A stretch of 64,000 nt of DNA from Sphingobium sp. AP50. Its GTDB lineage: Bacteria > Pseudomonadota > Alphaproteobacteria > Sphingomonadales > Sphingomonadaceae. A program made the position numbers and the translations under genes. Every line of letters starts with the position of its first letter. Position 1 is the stretch's first letter. The notes below the pieces were generated by a model, which had not been told where the DNA came from, searched no databases, and was given only the letters and a program-made list of their open reading frames with translations. The stretch lies in assembly GCF_900109095.1 (NCBI RefSeq), contig NZ_FNYZ01000006.1, forward strand, positions 1 to 64,000. The letters are read 5' to 3'. This document shows, piece by piece, positions 33,548 to 42,437 of the stretch.

Positions 33548-35932
33548 ATGTCCGTATCCTCGTCCATCCGTCTTTCCGCGCGCGCTGCGCTGCTATTGGC
33601 TTGCGCCTCTGGCGCGCTGAGCACCGCCCATGCGCAGGAGGCCGCTGGAGGCGATGAGAGCAGCATCACCGTGACCGGCCGCCGCATCTCGCAATCGGCG
33701 GAGGCGATCGGTCAGGACAAGGTGACGAATGTCGTCGCCGTGACGCGCGAGGCTTTGCTGTCCGCGCCGTCGGGTATCTCCGGCCTGAAGATGCTGGAGC
33801 AATTGCCGGGCTTCAACGTGCAGACCGATGGTGCACTGGGCCTTTATGAATTTGGCAACAGCGTGCAGACGCGCGCCTTCAATCTCGACCAGATCGGCTT
33901 CGTGGTCGATGGCATCCCGACCGGCCGCAGCGACGCCTTTGGCGGCAGCCCCGTCTTCCGCTATGTCGACAATGAAAATCTGGGCGTGGTGGAAGCGGCC
34001 GTGGGTGCGGGCGATGTTGGCCTGCCCAGCTATTCGACGCTGGGTCCGGTTGTGCAATATAACAGCATCAACCCGCAGGAAGAAATGGGGCTGTTCGTCT
34101 CCCAGAGCTTCGGCGACTTCAACATGAAGCGCACCTTCATCCGCGCCAGCACCGGGCAGGTTGGTCCGTTCCGCGCCTATGTCAGCCGTACCAAGCTGAA
34201 CACCGATCTGTGGCGTGGGGACGGCACGGTGGATCGCGAACATTGGGAAGGCATGGTGCATGCGGACCTTGGCGGGGATAGCTGGGCGCGGTTCAAGTTC
34301 GTGTCGAACAAGTTCAACGACTTCGATTCCCCGACGCTGAGCCGCAGCCAATATCTGACCGGCACCGATGTCGGCGGGAAGAGCGGCCGGGATCGCGGCT
34401 ATATTTCGGTCGTGCCGAACACCACGCCCGGCTTCGCCCCGATCGCCGGTGGCCCGGCCTATAGCAACGCCAACTATGCCTATACAAATACGCTGGCGAT
34501 TAACGTGCGCGACGACAAGCTGTATGGCGGCACCGTCCATGCCGGTATCGCCGATGGCGTGTGGGCCGAAGCGACGGCCTATTATGAAGACAAGGGCGGC
34601 TATGGCGTGTCGCCGGATACCTATGCCAACAGCCTGCTCTATTACACGCGCGAGACGGCGGCCGGCATCGCGTTGACCGCGCCGAAGGGTACGCAATATG
34701 GCCTGTCGACCGTGGGTGGCGACCGTTATGGCCTGACCACCAAGCTGCACTGGGAGTTGGGCGCGCACACGCTGGAAACCGGCCTGTGGGCGGAGGTCGA
34801 TACCTATAATCGCACGCAGGCGCGCTACAACACCACCGACGGGTCGCCCGCCAGCGCGCCGAACCTGAACGAACTGGTCTATGTTCGCCGCGACTATCAG
34901 TCGCAGCGCAACACGACGCAGGCCTTCGTCAAGGATCGCATCACCCTGCTGGACGACAGCCTGATCTTCGATCTGGGGATCAAGGCGCTGCACATCGACT
35001 ATCGCTATAATGGCTATCGCGACTTCAACGATTATTACCGCAATGCGGGGACCACCGCTTCGCCGGTCTGGGTGGCGGGCTGGGGTCCGCAGACGCTGCG
35101 TACCAGCTATAGCGATGGCTTCCTGCCGCAGGCGGGCGTGCTCTACAAGCTGAACAACCAGAGCCAGGTCTTTGCGTCCTATTCGGAGAATATGGCGCTG
35201 CCCAAGGGGCTGGACGATATCTTCTCGGTCTCGCTCGCCAGCACGTCGGCCGGGGTGCCTGCGCCGGCGCCGGAACGCTCGCAGAATTTCGAGGCGGGCA
35301 TCCGCACCAATCAGGGGCAGTTCTATGCCTCCTATGCGGTCTATTACACCAAGTTCAAGAACCGCATCCAGTCGATCGGGTCGATCCTGCCCGGCACGAC
35401 CAACGTCATCGAAACCTTCTATCAGAATGTCGGCCGGGTGACGGCCTATGGCGCGGAATTCAGCGGCACCTACAAGCCGAGCTATCTGAACGGCCTCGCT
35501 TATTTCAACCTGAACGCCACCTATAATATCGCCAAGTTCAAGGACGATATCGTCACCGCGACGACCACCTATCAGACCGATGGCAAATATATCCCGGACA
35601 GCGCCAAGTGGATCGTCAATGGCGGCGTGACGATCGAGCCGGCGAGCTGGCTGGTCGGCAACATCTCCGGCAAATATACCAGCCGGCGCTGGTCGACCTT
35701 CGACAATTCGGCCGGTTCGAGCGTGAAGGGCTTCACCGTGTTCAGCGCCTATGTCGACATTGGCGATGGCTTCACCCTGGGGCCGGTGAAGGGCGTGAAG
35801 GCGCGGTTCAATATCGACAATATCTTCGACAAGGATACGCTGTCCTATATCTCGGCATCGGTGACGGGCGACGGCAATTTCCGTCCGCTCAGCCCGCGCA
35901 CCTTCCAGTTCACCATTTCGGGCGAAATTTGA
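33548..35932 (+). CDS. TonB-dependent outer-membrane receptor
   Basis: 794 residues. Signal peptide ends at about residue 29 (ALSTAHAQ). The plug domain follows a TonB-box-like start (SSITVTGRRI) and contains LKMLEQLPGFNVQTDG and RAFNLDQIGFVVDGIPTGRS. The rest is a 22-strand barrel ending RTFQFTISGEI. The C-terminal residue is Ile rather than the usual aromatic. It carries no siderophore-receptor features beyond the general plug. Its stop codon (TGA) overlaps the ATG of the next gene (TGATG), coupling it to a secreted dipeptidase, which suggests peptide-like cargo. The ribosome site is GGGAG, right after a structured leader. Confidence 0.92.
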   Translation: MSVSSSIRLSARAALLLACASGALSTAHAQEAAGGDESSITVTGRRISQSAEAIGQDKVTNVVAVTREALLSAPSGISGLKMLEQLPGFNVQTDGALGLYEFGNSVQTRAFNLDQIGFVVDGIPTGRSDAFGGSPVFRYVDNENLGVVEAAVGAGDVGLPSYSTLGPVVQYNSINPQEEMGLFVSQSFGDFNMKRTFIRASTGQVGPFRAYVSRTKLNTDLWRGDGTVDREHWEGMVHADLGGDSWARFKFVSNKFNDFDSPTLSRSQYLTGTDVGGKSGRDRGYISVVPNTTPGFAPIAGGPAYSNANYAYTNTLAINVRDDKLYGGTVHAGIADGVWAEATAYYEDKGGYGVSPDTYANSLLYYTRETAAGIALTAPKGTQYGLSTVGGDRYGLTTKLHWELGAHTLETGLWAEVDTYNRTQARYNTTDGSPASAPNLNELVYVRRDYQSQRNTTQAFVKDRITLLDDSLIFDLGIKALHIDYRYNGYRDFNDYYRNAGTTASPVWVAGWGPQTLRTSYSDGFLPQAGVLYKLNNQSQVFASYSENMALPKGLDDIFSVSLASTSAGVPAPAPERSQNFEAGIRTNQGQFYASYAVYYTKFKNRIQSIGSILPGTTNVIETFYQNVGRVTAYGAEFSGTYKPSYLNGLAYFNLNATYNIAKFKDDIVTATTTYQTDGKYIPDSAKWIVNGGVTIEPASWLVGNISGKYTSRRWSTFDNSAGSSVKGFTVFSAYVDIGDGFTLGPVKGVKARFNIDNIFDKDTLSYISASVTGDGNFRPLSPRTFQFTISGEI

Positions 35933-37161
35933 TGCGGACTGTTTTGATGATGGGGGCAGCGGTCGTCGCGCTGCTCCCGCTGACCGCGCAAGCGGAGGCG
36001 CCGGTTGTCACCAAGCAGGTCTATCAGCTGCACCAGAAGCTGATCACGCTGGACAGCCATCTCGATACGCCCGCTTCGCTGGATCTGCCGGGCTGGTCGA
36101 TCGAGGAGGAGCATGGCGTCCATAGCGACTTCACCCAGGTCGATCTGCCGCGGATGAAGAAGGGCGGTCTGGATGGCGGTTTCTGGGCCATCTATACGGG
36201 GCAGGGGCCGCTGACGATCGAAGGGTTCCGCAAGGCGCGCGACTTTGCGATCCTGCGCGGGCTTTCGATCCGCAACATGGTGGCGGCGGACCCGGCGAAT
36301 TTCACGCTGGCGCTGGAAGCGAAGGACGCCGCGCCGATCGCGGCGTCGGGCAAACGTATCGTCTATATGTCGATCGAAAATGCCTATCCGCTGGGCGAGG
36401 ACGTGTCGCTGATCAAGACCTTCTACGACATGGGCGTGCGGGTGTCGGGCTTTGCCCATTTCGCGCACAACCAGTTCGCCGACAGTTCGACCGATCCGTC
36501 GAAGAAGCCGCGCTATGGCGGGCTCAGTCCGCTGGGCAAGGAATTGCTGAAGGAAATGAATCGCCTCGGCATCGTGCCCGATGCGTCGCACAGCAGCGAT
36601 CAGGTGCTGGACGATCTGCTGGCGCTTTCCACCACGCCTGTCCTGCTGACCCATTCGGGGTGCAAGGCGGTCTATAATCATCCCCGCAATATCGATGACG
36701 AGCATCTGAAGGCACTGGCGGCCAAGGGCGGGGTCATCCAGATGAACGCCTATGGCACTTACTTGCGGGCTTCCAAGCCCAATCCGGAGCGGCAGAAGGC
36801 GCTGATGGCGCTCTACGGCCAGATGCGGGAGGACGCCAAGCTGTCGCCGGAGAAGCGGGCCGAACTGCTGGCCCAGCGGCAGGAGATCGACAAGCTCTAT
36901 CCCGATACCGACCGGCCGACCTTCGACGATTTCATGGCGCATATGCTGCATGCGCTGAAGGTCGTGGGGCCGGAGCATGTCGGCATTGGCCTCGACTGGG
37001 ACGGCGGCGGTGGCGTGGTCGGCATGGAAGATGTGGTCGACCTGCCCAAGATCACCGCCGCGCTGCTGAAGGCGGGCTATACGCAGGCCGATCTGGAGAA
37101 GATCTGGTCCGGCAATGTGCTGCGCGTGCTGGCTGCGGCGGAGGCGGGCAAGGGGAAGTAA
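35932..37161 (+). CDS. Secreted membrane-dipeptidase family (M19) enzyme
   Basis: 409 residues. Signal peptide MRTVLMMGAAVVALLPLTAQ. Peptidase M19 (renal dipeptidase) fold with metal ligands in order: LDSHLDTP (His-x-Asp), the SIENAYPL glutamate, PDASHSSDQ (His), LTHSGCKA (His) and the final GIGLDWDGGGGV aspartate. Enzymes of this family cleave L- or D-containing dipeptides. Translated from ATG at 35932, overlapping the receptor stop; the pair probably imports and cleaves the same peptide. Cleavage in the periplasm is expected from the signal peptide. Confidence 0.9.
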   Translation: MRTVLMMGAAVVALLPLTAQAEAPVVTKQVYQLHQKLITLDSHLDTPASLDLPGWSIEEEHGVHSDFTQVDLPRMKKGGLDGGFWAIYTGQGPLTIEGFRKARDFAILRGLSIRNMVAADPANFTLALEAKDAAPIAASGKRIVYMSIENAYPLGEDVSLIKTFYDMGVRVSGFAHFAHNQFADSSTDPSKKPRYGGLSPLGKELLKEMNRLGIVPDASHSSDQVLDDLLALSTTPVLLTHSGCKAVYNHPRNIDDEHLKALAAKGGVIQMNAYGTYLRASKPNPERQKALMALYGQMREDAKLSPEKRAELLAQRQEIDKLYPDTDRPTFDDFMAHMLHALKVVGPEHVGIGLDWDGGGGVVGMEDVVDLPKITAALLKAGYTQADLEKIWSGNVLRVLAAAEAGKGK

Positions 37162-37168
37162 CCTTTAT

Positions 37169-37243
37169 CCGTTCGCTTCGAGCGAAGTCGGGAAGCTGCC
37201 AGCGCAGCGCTTGACGTTTCTCGACTGCGCTCGAAACGAACGG
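37169..37243. repeat. Palindrome related to the ccgttcgtc family (short form)
   Basis: Inverted ends ccgttcg-cttcgagcgaagtcg and cgactgcgctcgaaacgaacgg, about 20 bases each, with a short middle (ggaagctgccagcgcagcgc). It sits between the convergent dipeptidase and mmsB genes and may stop transcription from both. Confidence 0.7.
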
Positions 37244-37251
37244 CGGTTGTG

Positions 37252-38136
37252 TTATTTTCCTTCCAGCATCTCGATCATCAGGGAGAAGTCGCGGGTGGCT
37301 TCGCCCTGATTGGCGAGGAGCTGGTAGAGGGCTTCGGCGGTATTGCCCATGGGGACGGAGGCGCCGACCAGTGCGGCGGCTTCGGTCGCGAGTTTCAGAT
37401 CCTTGAGCATCAGGCCGACGGCAAAGCCGCCCTGATAGCCATTGTCGGACGGCGATTGCGGGCCGACGCCGGGGACGGGGCAATAGCTGGTCATCGACCA
37501 GCTCTGACCCGACGACACGCTGCTGATATCATAGAAGGTCTGCGGATCGAGGCCGAGTTTCTTGGCCATGGCGAAAGTTTCGCAGGTGGCGACCATGGTG
37601 GCGCCCAGCAGCATATTGTTGCAGATCTTGGCCGCCTGACCATTACCTGCGCCGCCGGCATGGATCACCGCCCGGCCCATGGCGCTGAGGATCGGCTTGG
37701 CGCTGGCGAAGGCGGCGTCGGTGCCGCCGACCATGAAAGTGAGCGTGCCGCCATTGGCCGCCGCGATGCCGCCCGAAACCGGGGCGTCGACCATCTCGAA
37801 CCCCTTGGCGACGGCGGCTTCGATCACGCGGCGGGCGGTGGCGACGTCTATGGTGGAGCAGTCGAGGAAGAGGGCGCCGGGCTTTGCCGCGCCGAAGACT
37901 TCGGTGCCATAGACGCTTTCGACATGCTTGCCGGCGGGCAGCATCGTGACCACCGCGTCGGCCCCGGCGATCGCATCGGCGGCGCTGGTGGCGCGGACCG
38001 CGCCATGGCTTTGCGCCTTGGCCAGCGCCTCCTCCGACAGGTCGAAGGCGCGCACGGCATAGCCGTTCTTGAGCAGGTTGGCGGCCATGCCGCCACCCAT
38101 ATTGCCAAGGCCGATGAAGGCGATCGTCTGGGTCAT
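37252..38136 (-). CDS. mmsB: 3-hydroxyisobutyrate dehydrogenase
   Basis: 294 residues. The N-terminal Rossmann motif is FIGLGNMGGGMAANLLKNGY. The family signature for substrate binding is FVDAPVSGG-like (MVDAPVSGGIAAANGGT), and the catalytic lysine block is GGAGNGQAAKICNNMLLG. Together these mark 3-hydroxyisobutyrate dehydrogenase of valine catabolism. The preceding genes on the strand are a 3-hydroxyisobutyryl-CoA hydrolase and an acyl-CoA dehydrogenase, the two earlier steps. The ATG at 38136 is 18 bases from the start of a repeat element (38154). Confidence 0.93.
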   Translation of the reverse strand: MTQTIAFIGLGNMGGGMAANLLKNGYAVRAFDLSEEALAKAQSHGAVRATSAADAIAGADAVVTMLPAGKHVESVYGTEVFGAAKPGALFLDCSTIDVATARRVIEAAVAKGFEMVDAPVSGGIAAANGGTLTFMVGGTDAAFASAKPILSAMGRAVIHAGGAGNGQAAKICNNMLLGATMVATCETFAMAKKLGLDPQTFYDISSVSSGQSWSMTSYCPVPGVGPQSPSDNGYQGGFAVGLMLKDLKLATEAAALVGASVPMGNTAEALYQLLANQGEATRDFSLMIEMLEGK

Positions 38137-38153
38137 GACTATATTCTCTCCCG

Positions 38154-38220
38154 CTTAGCTTCGCATATTTCCCGTGAATTTTGACATTTTATTGCGTGGG
38201 CCTGATCCTATCGGAAAGGC
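38154..38220. repeat. Dispersed element with core ttcgcatatttcccg (copy 3)
   Basis: Matches copy 1 (17611-17677) over nearly all of its length: ttcgcatatttcccg, ttgacattttattgcg, and ggcctgatcctatcggaaaggc. Here it lies between mmsB and the hydrolase upstream, immediately before the mmsB start, whereas in copy 1 it follows a gene end. Fixed strand and spacing of the blocks argue for a real element. Confidence 0.8.
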
Positions 38221-38266
38221 GGGGAAGTCGTGCCGAGCATAACCCTCACCCGCCAGATAGGACAGG

Positions 38267-39358
38267 TCAGCCCATCCCCGGCTCCACGCCCGATAGCGGG
38301 GTCCATTGCTTCTCCGGTGGCAGGGGCGCGAAGATGGCGTCGATCATAGCGTCGCTGGTGTCCTCCAGCGTCGCCGGGGACCAGAGGGGGGCATTATCCT
38401 TGTCGAAGATCACCGCGCGCACGCCCTCGACAAAATCGGGGCGGCGGATGATCGCGCAGGCAAGGCCATATTCCATCGCCATATTGTCGGCGAAACTGGC
38501 CTTGCTTCCGCCCTCGACCAGTTGGCGCAGCGCGACCTTGATCGTCTGGGGGGATTTGGTGGCGAGCACGGCCAGTTGCTTGGTTGCCCATTCGCCGCCA
38601 TCGGCCTTCAGCGCGGCGACGATATCCTCCGCCCGGTCTGAAGCGAAGAGGCGATCGATCTCGGCGCGATGGGCTTCCAGCTTCGAGGGGGGCGGAACTT
38701 CGGCATTTTCGTCCAGTATCTCGCCCAGCCCCAGCGGATCGGCGAGGATACGGGCCTTGATCGCTTCCAGATTATCAGAGGCGATATAGTGGGTGGCGAT
38801 GCCGATCGCCGCGCAATCCGATCCGTCGATGCGCGATCCGGTCGCCGCCAGCCAGGCGCCGACCCGGCCGGGCAGGCGCGGCAGAAACCAGCCGCCGCCC
38901 ACATCGGGGAACAGGCCGATGCCGGTTTCGGGCATGGCGAAAGTCGTGCGCTCGGTAGCGACGCGGAAGCGGGCGGGGAGGGATATGCCGACGCCGCCGC
39001 CCATGACGATGCCGTCGATGAAGGCGACGATCGGCTTGGGGTAGACGAACAGCAGATGGTTCATGCGATATTCTTGCATGAAGAAGCGTTCCGCCTCGAC
39101 ACAATCGGCCTTCGCGCTGTTGGCGATCAGGGCGATGTCGCCGCCAGCGCAGAAGCCGCGCGAGAGTTTGGGATCGCCGTCGGCGGCGGGCAGATGATCG
39201 ATCATGACCGCGACGACGCTGTCATCCAGCGCCCAGCCGAGCAGGGCTTCGTTGATCGCTTCGCACATGACCGGCGTGAGGGCGTGGATCGCCTTTGGTC
39301 GGTTGAGGCGGATGCGGCCGACACCGTTTTCGATTATGGTCAGGACTTGGTCGGTCAT
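38267..39358 (-). CDS. 3-hydroxyisobutyryl-CoA hydrolase-like enzyme
   Basis: 363 residues from ATG at 39358. ECH_2 (crotonase) fold with the hydrolase-type active site: GFCAGGDI for the oxyanion hole and PETGIGLFPDVGGGWFLPRL, the marker that separates 3-HIB-CoA hydrolases from ordinary hydratases. It should hydrolyse 3-hydroxyisobutyryl-CoA to 3-hydroxyisobutyrate, the substrate for mmsB 130 bases downstream. The upstream gene is an acyl-CoA dehydrogenase on the same strand. Copy 3 of a dispersed repeat separates it from mmsB. Confidence 0.88.
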   Translation of the reverse strand: MTDQVLTIIENGVGRIRLNRPKAIHALTPVMCEAINEALLGWALDDSVVAVMIDHLPAADGDPKLSRGFCAGGDIALIANSAKADCVEAERFFMQEYRMNHLLFVYPKPIVAFIDGIVMGGGVGISLPARFRVATERTTFAMPETGIGLFPDVGGGWFLPRLPGRVGAWLAATGSRIDGSDCAAIGIATHYIASDNLEAIKARILADPLGLGEILDENAEVPPPSKLEAHRAEIDRLFASDRAEDIVAALKADGGEWATKQLAVLATKSPQTIKVALRQLVEGGSKASFADNMAMEYGLACAIIRRPDFVEGVRAVIFDKDNAPLWSPATLEDTSDAMIDAIFAPLPPEKQWTPLSGVEPGMG

Positions 39359-39372
39359 ATCGGCTCCTTGTG

Positions 39373-39516
39373 CCGTTCGTCCTGAGTAGCCCCTTCGACT
39401 GCCTGCCAAGGCAGGCGCTCAGGACAGGCATTGAGCGAAGTCGAAATGGCGTATCGAAGGATCGGTGCTTCGATACGGGGCTTCGACTTCGCTCAGCCCC
39501 TACTCAGCACGAACGG
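39373..39516. repeat. Long imperfect palindrome, ccgttcgtcctgagtag family (copy 2)
   Basis: Ends ccgttcgtcctgagtag and ctactcagcacgaacgg are inverted copies and the same as copy 1 at 10728-10843. The interior holds a further inverted pair (gcttcgatacggggcttcga with tcgaagt...cgtatcgaag) and a block duplicated relative to copy 1 (cctgccaaggcagg, itself a small palindrome). Lies in the gap between acyl-CoA dehydrogenase and hydrolase genes. Confidence 0.8.
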
Positions 39517-39534
39517 ATTTTCTTTCCTGCAAAA

Positions 39535-40677
39535 TTACTGCCGCAACATGTCCCGCGCGACGATCATGCGCATGACCTGATTGGTGCCTTCCAATATGGA
39601 GTGCACGCGCAGGTCGCGCCAGAAGCGTTCGATGGGATAGTCCATCAGATAGCCATAGCCGCCATGCAATTGCAGCGCGCGGTCGACCACGGATGATCCG
39701 GTGTCGGTGGCGAAGCGCTTCGCCATGGCGGCGAAGCGGGTCTTGTCCGGCGCGTTTTCCGTCACCTTGACGGCGGCGGCATAGAGCAGGGTGCGGGCGG
39801 CCTCCAATTCGGTCTGCATGTCGGCCAGGGTGAACTGGGTGTTCTGGAAGTCCGCGATGGACTGGCCGAACTGTTTGCGATCCTTGGTATAGGTGACGCT
39901 TTCATCGATGCAGCGCTGTGCGCCGCCCAGCGAGCAGGCGCCGATATTGAGGCGGCCGCCGTCCAGCCCCATCATCGCGATGCGGAAGCCTTCGCCCTCC
40001 GCCCCCACCAGATTTTCGACCGGCACGCGGACGGCATCGAAATTGACCTGGGCGGTGGGTTGCGAATGCCAGCCCAGCTTGCGTTCCTGCGCGCCGAAGC
40101 TGACGCCCGGCATGTCCTTTTCGATGACGAGGCAGCTAATGCCTTTGGGACCATCCTCACCGGTGCGCAGCATGACGACATAGAGGTCATTTTCGCCGCC
40201 GCCGGAGATGAATTGCTTGGAGCCGGTGACGACATAATGGTCGCCGTCCCTGACCGCCTTCGTCTTCAGCGCAGCGGCATCCGACCCTGCGCCCGCTTCG
40301 GTCAGGCAGTAGCTGGCCATGCGGGTCATGGGGACGAGATCGGGGAGATATTTGTCCTTGAGCGCTTGGCTACCGAAACGGTCGATCATCCAGGCGCTCA
40401 TATTATGGATCGAAATGAAGGCACTGGTCGAGGGGCAGCCATAGGCCATCGCCTCCATGATCAGCGCCGCTTCCAGCCGGCCAAGACCGATGCCGCCCGC
40501 TTCCTCCGACACATAGATGCCGCCAAAGCCCAGTTCCGCCGCCGCGCGGATCGTGTCGCGGGGGAAGATATGCTTTTCATCCCACTCGCCGGCATGCGGC
40601 GTGATCGCGTCGGCGGTGAAGCGCTGCGCCATTTCCTGGATCGCCCGCTGATCGTCGGTCAGGTCGAATTGGGTCAT
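39535..40677 (-). CDS. Acyl-CoA dehydrogenase (probable isobutyryl-CoA dehydrogenase)
   Basis: 380-residue FAD enzyme. Family blocks: YCLTEAGAGSDAAALKTKA (FAD region), GHYVVTGSKQFISGG-like (DGDHYVVTGSKQFISGG), RKQFGQSIADFQNTQF and C-terminal QLHGGYGYLMDYPIER. The glutamate base is in the ILEGTNQVMR region, as in short and branched-chain dehydrogenases. Genomic link to hydrolase and mmsB makes isobutyryl-CoA to methacrylyl-CoA the likely reaction. First gene of the minus-strand valine set. Divergent from the LysR gene. Confidence 0.9.
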   Translation of the reverse strand: MTQFDLTDDQRAIQEMAQRFTADAITPHAGEWDEKHIFPRDTIRAAAELGFGGIYVSEEAGGIGLGRLEAALIMEAMAYGCPSTSAFISIHNMSAWMIDRFGSQALKDKYLPDLVPMTRMASYCLTEAGAGSDAAALKTKAVRDGDHYVVTGSKQFISGGGENDLYVVMLRTGEDGPKGISCLVIEKDMPGVSFGAQERKLGWHSQPTAQVNFDAVRVPVENLVGAEGEGFRIAMMGLDGGRLNIGACSLGGAQRCIDESVTYTKDRKQFGQSIADFQNTQFTLADMQTELEAARTLLYAAAVKVTENAPDKTRFAAMAKRFATDTGSSVVDRALQLHGGYGYLMDYPIERFWRDLRVHSILEGTNQVMRMIVARDMLRQ

Positions 40678-40799
40678 GCTCTCCTTCCGTCCTGCCGCGC
40701 GACAGGATCTGTCTCTTGCCTCTCTCTTAGCAATCTAGCGATATTGCCAGCAATGGGGAAGTTGTGCATGAACGCGCTGCAAATTTGCAGGGTGGGCCG

Positions 40800-41702
40800 A
40801 TGTTCGACTGGGACGATCTGCGGGTATTTCTGGCGGTGGCGCGGGCCCGCAAGGTGGCGCCGGCAGCGCGAACGCTGGGGATCGACGCCACGACTATCGC
40901 GCGGCGGTTGGCGCGGCTGGAAAAGGCGCTGGAGGCTGACCTGTTCGAAATGGCCGGGGGCGAGCGGGCGCTGACGCCACGCGGGCAGGCGCTGCTGCGC
41001 CATGCAGAGGGCGTGGAAAGCGCGGCGCTGGCGGCGATGGAGGAAGTGCAGGGGCAGGGGCATCGCTTAAGCGGGCAGGTGCGGCTATCGGTGGCGGAGG
41101 GCTTTGGCGCCTGGGTACTTGCGCCGGGCATGGGCGATTTCAACCGGCGGCATCCGGGCATCAGGCTGGACCTGATCACCGCTTCAGGCTTCCTCAATCC
41201 GTCGAACCGGGAAGCGGACATGGCGGTGATGCTGGCGCGGCCGCAGCGTGGGCGGCTGACCGTGCGGCGGCTGGGGGATTATCGGCTGCATCTTTATGCC
41301 TCGCCCGCCTATCTGGAGCGGGTCGGGCGGCCGGGCAAGCCCGCCGATCTGCGCGATTGCACGCTGATCGGCTATGTGCCGGAATTCATCTTCTCGCCCG
41401 AACTGGATTATCTGGACGAGGTGGAGGCGGGGCTGGAGGCGCATCTGCGATCGACCAGCATCATCATGCAGCATCGGATGATCGTGCAGGGCGCGGGCAT
41501 CGGCGTTTTGCCGGACTTTATCGGGCGGCGCGACCCCGGCCTGATGCCGCTGATGACCGACAAGGTGGAGATTATCCGCAGTTTCTGGCTGGTGATGCAG
41601 GATGATATGCGGCGGCTGGCGCGGATCGGCGCGGTGGCCGATTGGTTGCAGGAGAGGGTGGAGACGTTAAAGTCAATCGACGTGGCCCTTCCGTCTCGCT
41701 AA
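40800..41702 (+). CDS. LysR-family transcriptional regulator
   Basis: 300 residues. The N-terminal helix-turn-helix (FDWDDLRVFLAVARARKVAP; ARTLGIDATTIARRLARLEK) is the LysR DNA-binding domain. The C-terminal effector domain has the LSGQVRLSVAEGFGAWVLAP start and the IVQAGxGIGVLP pattern (MIVQGAGIGVLPDFIG). It is divergent from the valine-catabolic operon with 122 bases between, the usual position for a LysR regulator of its neighbour, so it may respond to a valine-pathway intermediate. That role is inferred. Confidence 0.9.
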   Translation: MFDWDDLRVFLAVARARKVAPAARTLGIDATTIARRLARLEKALEADLFEMAGGERALTPRGQALLRHAEGVESAALAAMEEVQGQGHRLSGQVRLSVAEGFGAWVLAPGMGDFNRRHPGIRLDLITASGFLNPSNREADMAVMLARPQRGRLTVRRLGDYRLHLYASPAYLERVGRPGKPADLRDCTLIGYVPEFIFSPELDYLDEVEAGLEAHLRSTSIIMQHRMIVQGAGIGVLPDFIGRRDPGLMPLMTDKVEIIRSFWLVMQDDMRRLARIGAVADWLQERVETLKSIDVALPSR

Positions 41703-41737
41703 GGGAGTCGTAATGGATAGACGGTCGCATCTCGCAC

Positions 41738-42367
41738 ATGCAGCATAAGCCCAAGCGCAGCCGCGTGATCGCCTTGCAGAATGGCGAATTTCGCGCGCGC
41801 GCCACCGAATATCTCGATTTTCTGGCCGCCTGGGTGAAGAAGCCGCGCCAGACCGCATCCGTGGTGCCGTCGAGTCGGCATCTTGCGCGGTTGATGGTGG
41901 CGCAGATCGATCCGCAGGATGGCCGCGTGCTGGAACTGGGCGGCGGGACCGGGGTGTTCACCCGCGCGATCCTGGAAACCGGGCTGCCAGCCGAGAAGCT
42001 GGAAGTGGTGGAGATCAATCCGGCCTTCGCGCGCGGATTGCGCCGGCATTTCCCGCAGGTGGCGGTGCTGGAAACGCCTGCGCAGATCGTGTCGACCGCG
42101 ACCGCCGGAGAGCCGGGCGACTATCAGATCGTGGTGAGCGGCTTGCCGTTGCTGGCGATGGACCGGGACATGCATCGCGACATATTGTCCGAATCCTTCC
42201 GCATGCTGAAGCCGGGCGGCAGTTTCGTGCAGTTCACTTATTCGATGCGCCCGCCGGTGAGCCGCGAGATTATCGACGCGCTGAACCTGGATGTGGAGCG
42301 GGTCGGCCAGACGGTGCGGAATTTCCCGCCCGCGACGGTTTTTCGCTTCTTCCGGCGTGGTGAGTAG
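41738..42367 (+). CDS. Class I SAM-dependent methyltransferase (PmtA-like)
   Basis: 209 residues. The SAM-binding motif is VLELGGGTGVFTRAIL, followed by VVEINPAFA (acidic ribose ligand) and YQIVVSGLPLLAM. The block ASVVPSSRHLARLMV ahead of motif I and the last motif (RMLKPGGSFVQFTYS) resemble phosphatidylethanolamine N-methyltransferases of alphaproteobacteria. So it may make phosphatidylcholine precursors, but other substrates are possible. No signal peptide. Gene starts 36 bases after the LysR stop and is followed by a strong terminator. Confidence 0.75.
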   Translation: MQHKPKRSRVIALQNGEFRARATEYLDFLAAWVKKPRQTASVVPSSRHLARLMVAQIDPQDGRVLELGGGTGVFTRAILETGLPAEKLEVVEINPAFARGLRRHFPQVAVLETPAQIVSTATAGEPGDYQIVVSGLPLLAMDRDMHRDILSESFRMLKPGGSFVQFTYSMRPPVSREIIDALNLDVERVGQTVRNFPPATVFRFFRRGE

Positions 42368-42394
42368 GAACGGGCGAATAGGAACAGATGATCG

Positions 42395-42429
42395 AAAAGG
42401 GGCCGCATCGGGTGATGCGGCCCCTTTTT
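42395..42429. terminator. Strong bidirectional terminator
   Basis: Fifteen-base perfect stem aaaaggggccgcatc / gatgcggcccctttt with a four-base loop and T run on each strand (ttttt on plus). It lies 27 bases after the methyltransferase and nine bases before the stop codon of the convergent RcnB-like gene. Confidence 0.85.
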
Positions 42430-42437
42430 CGTTTCGG

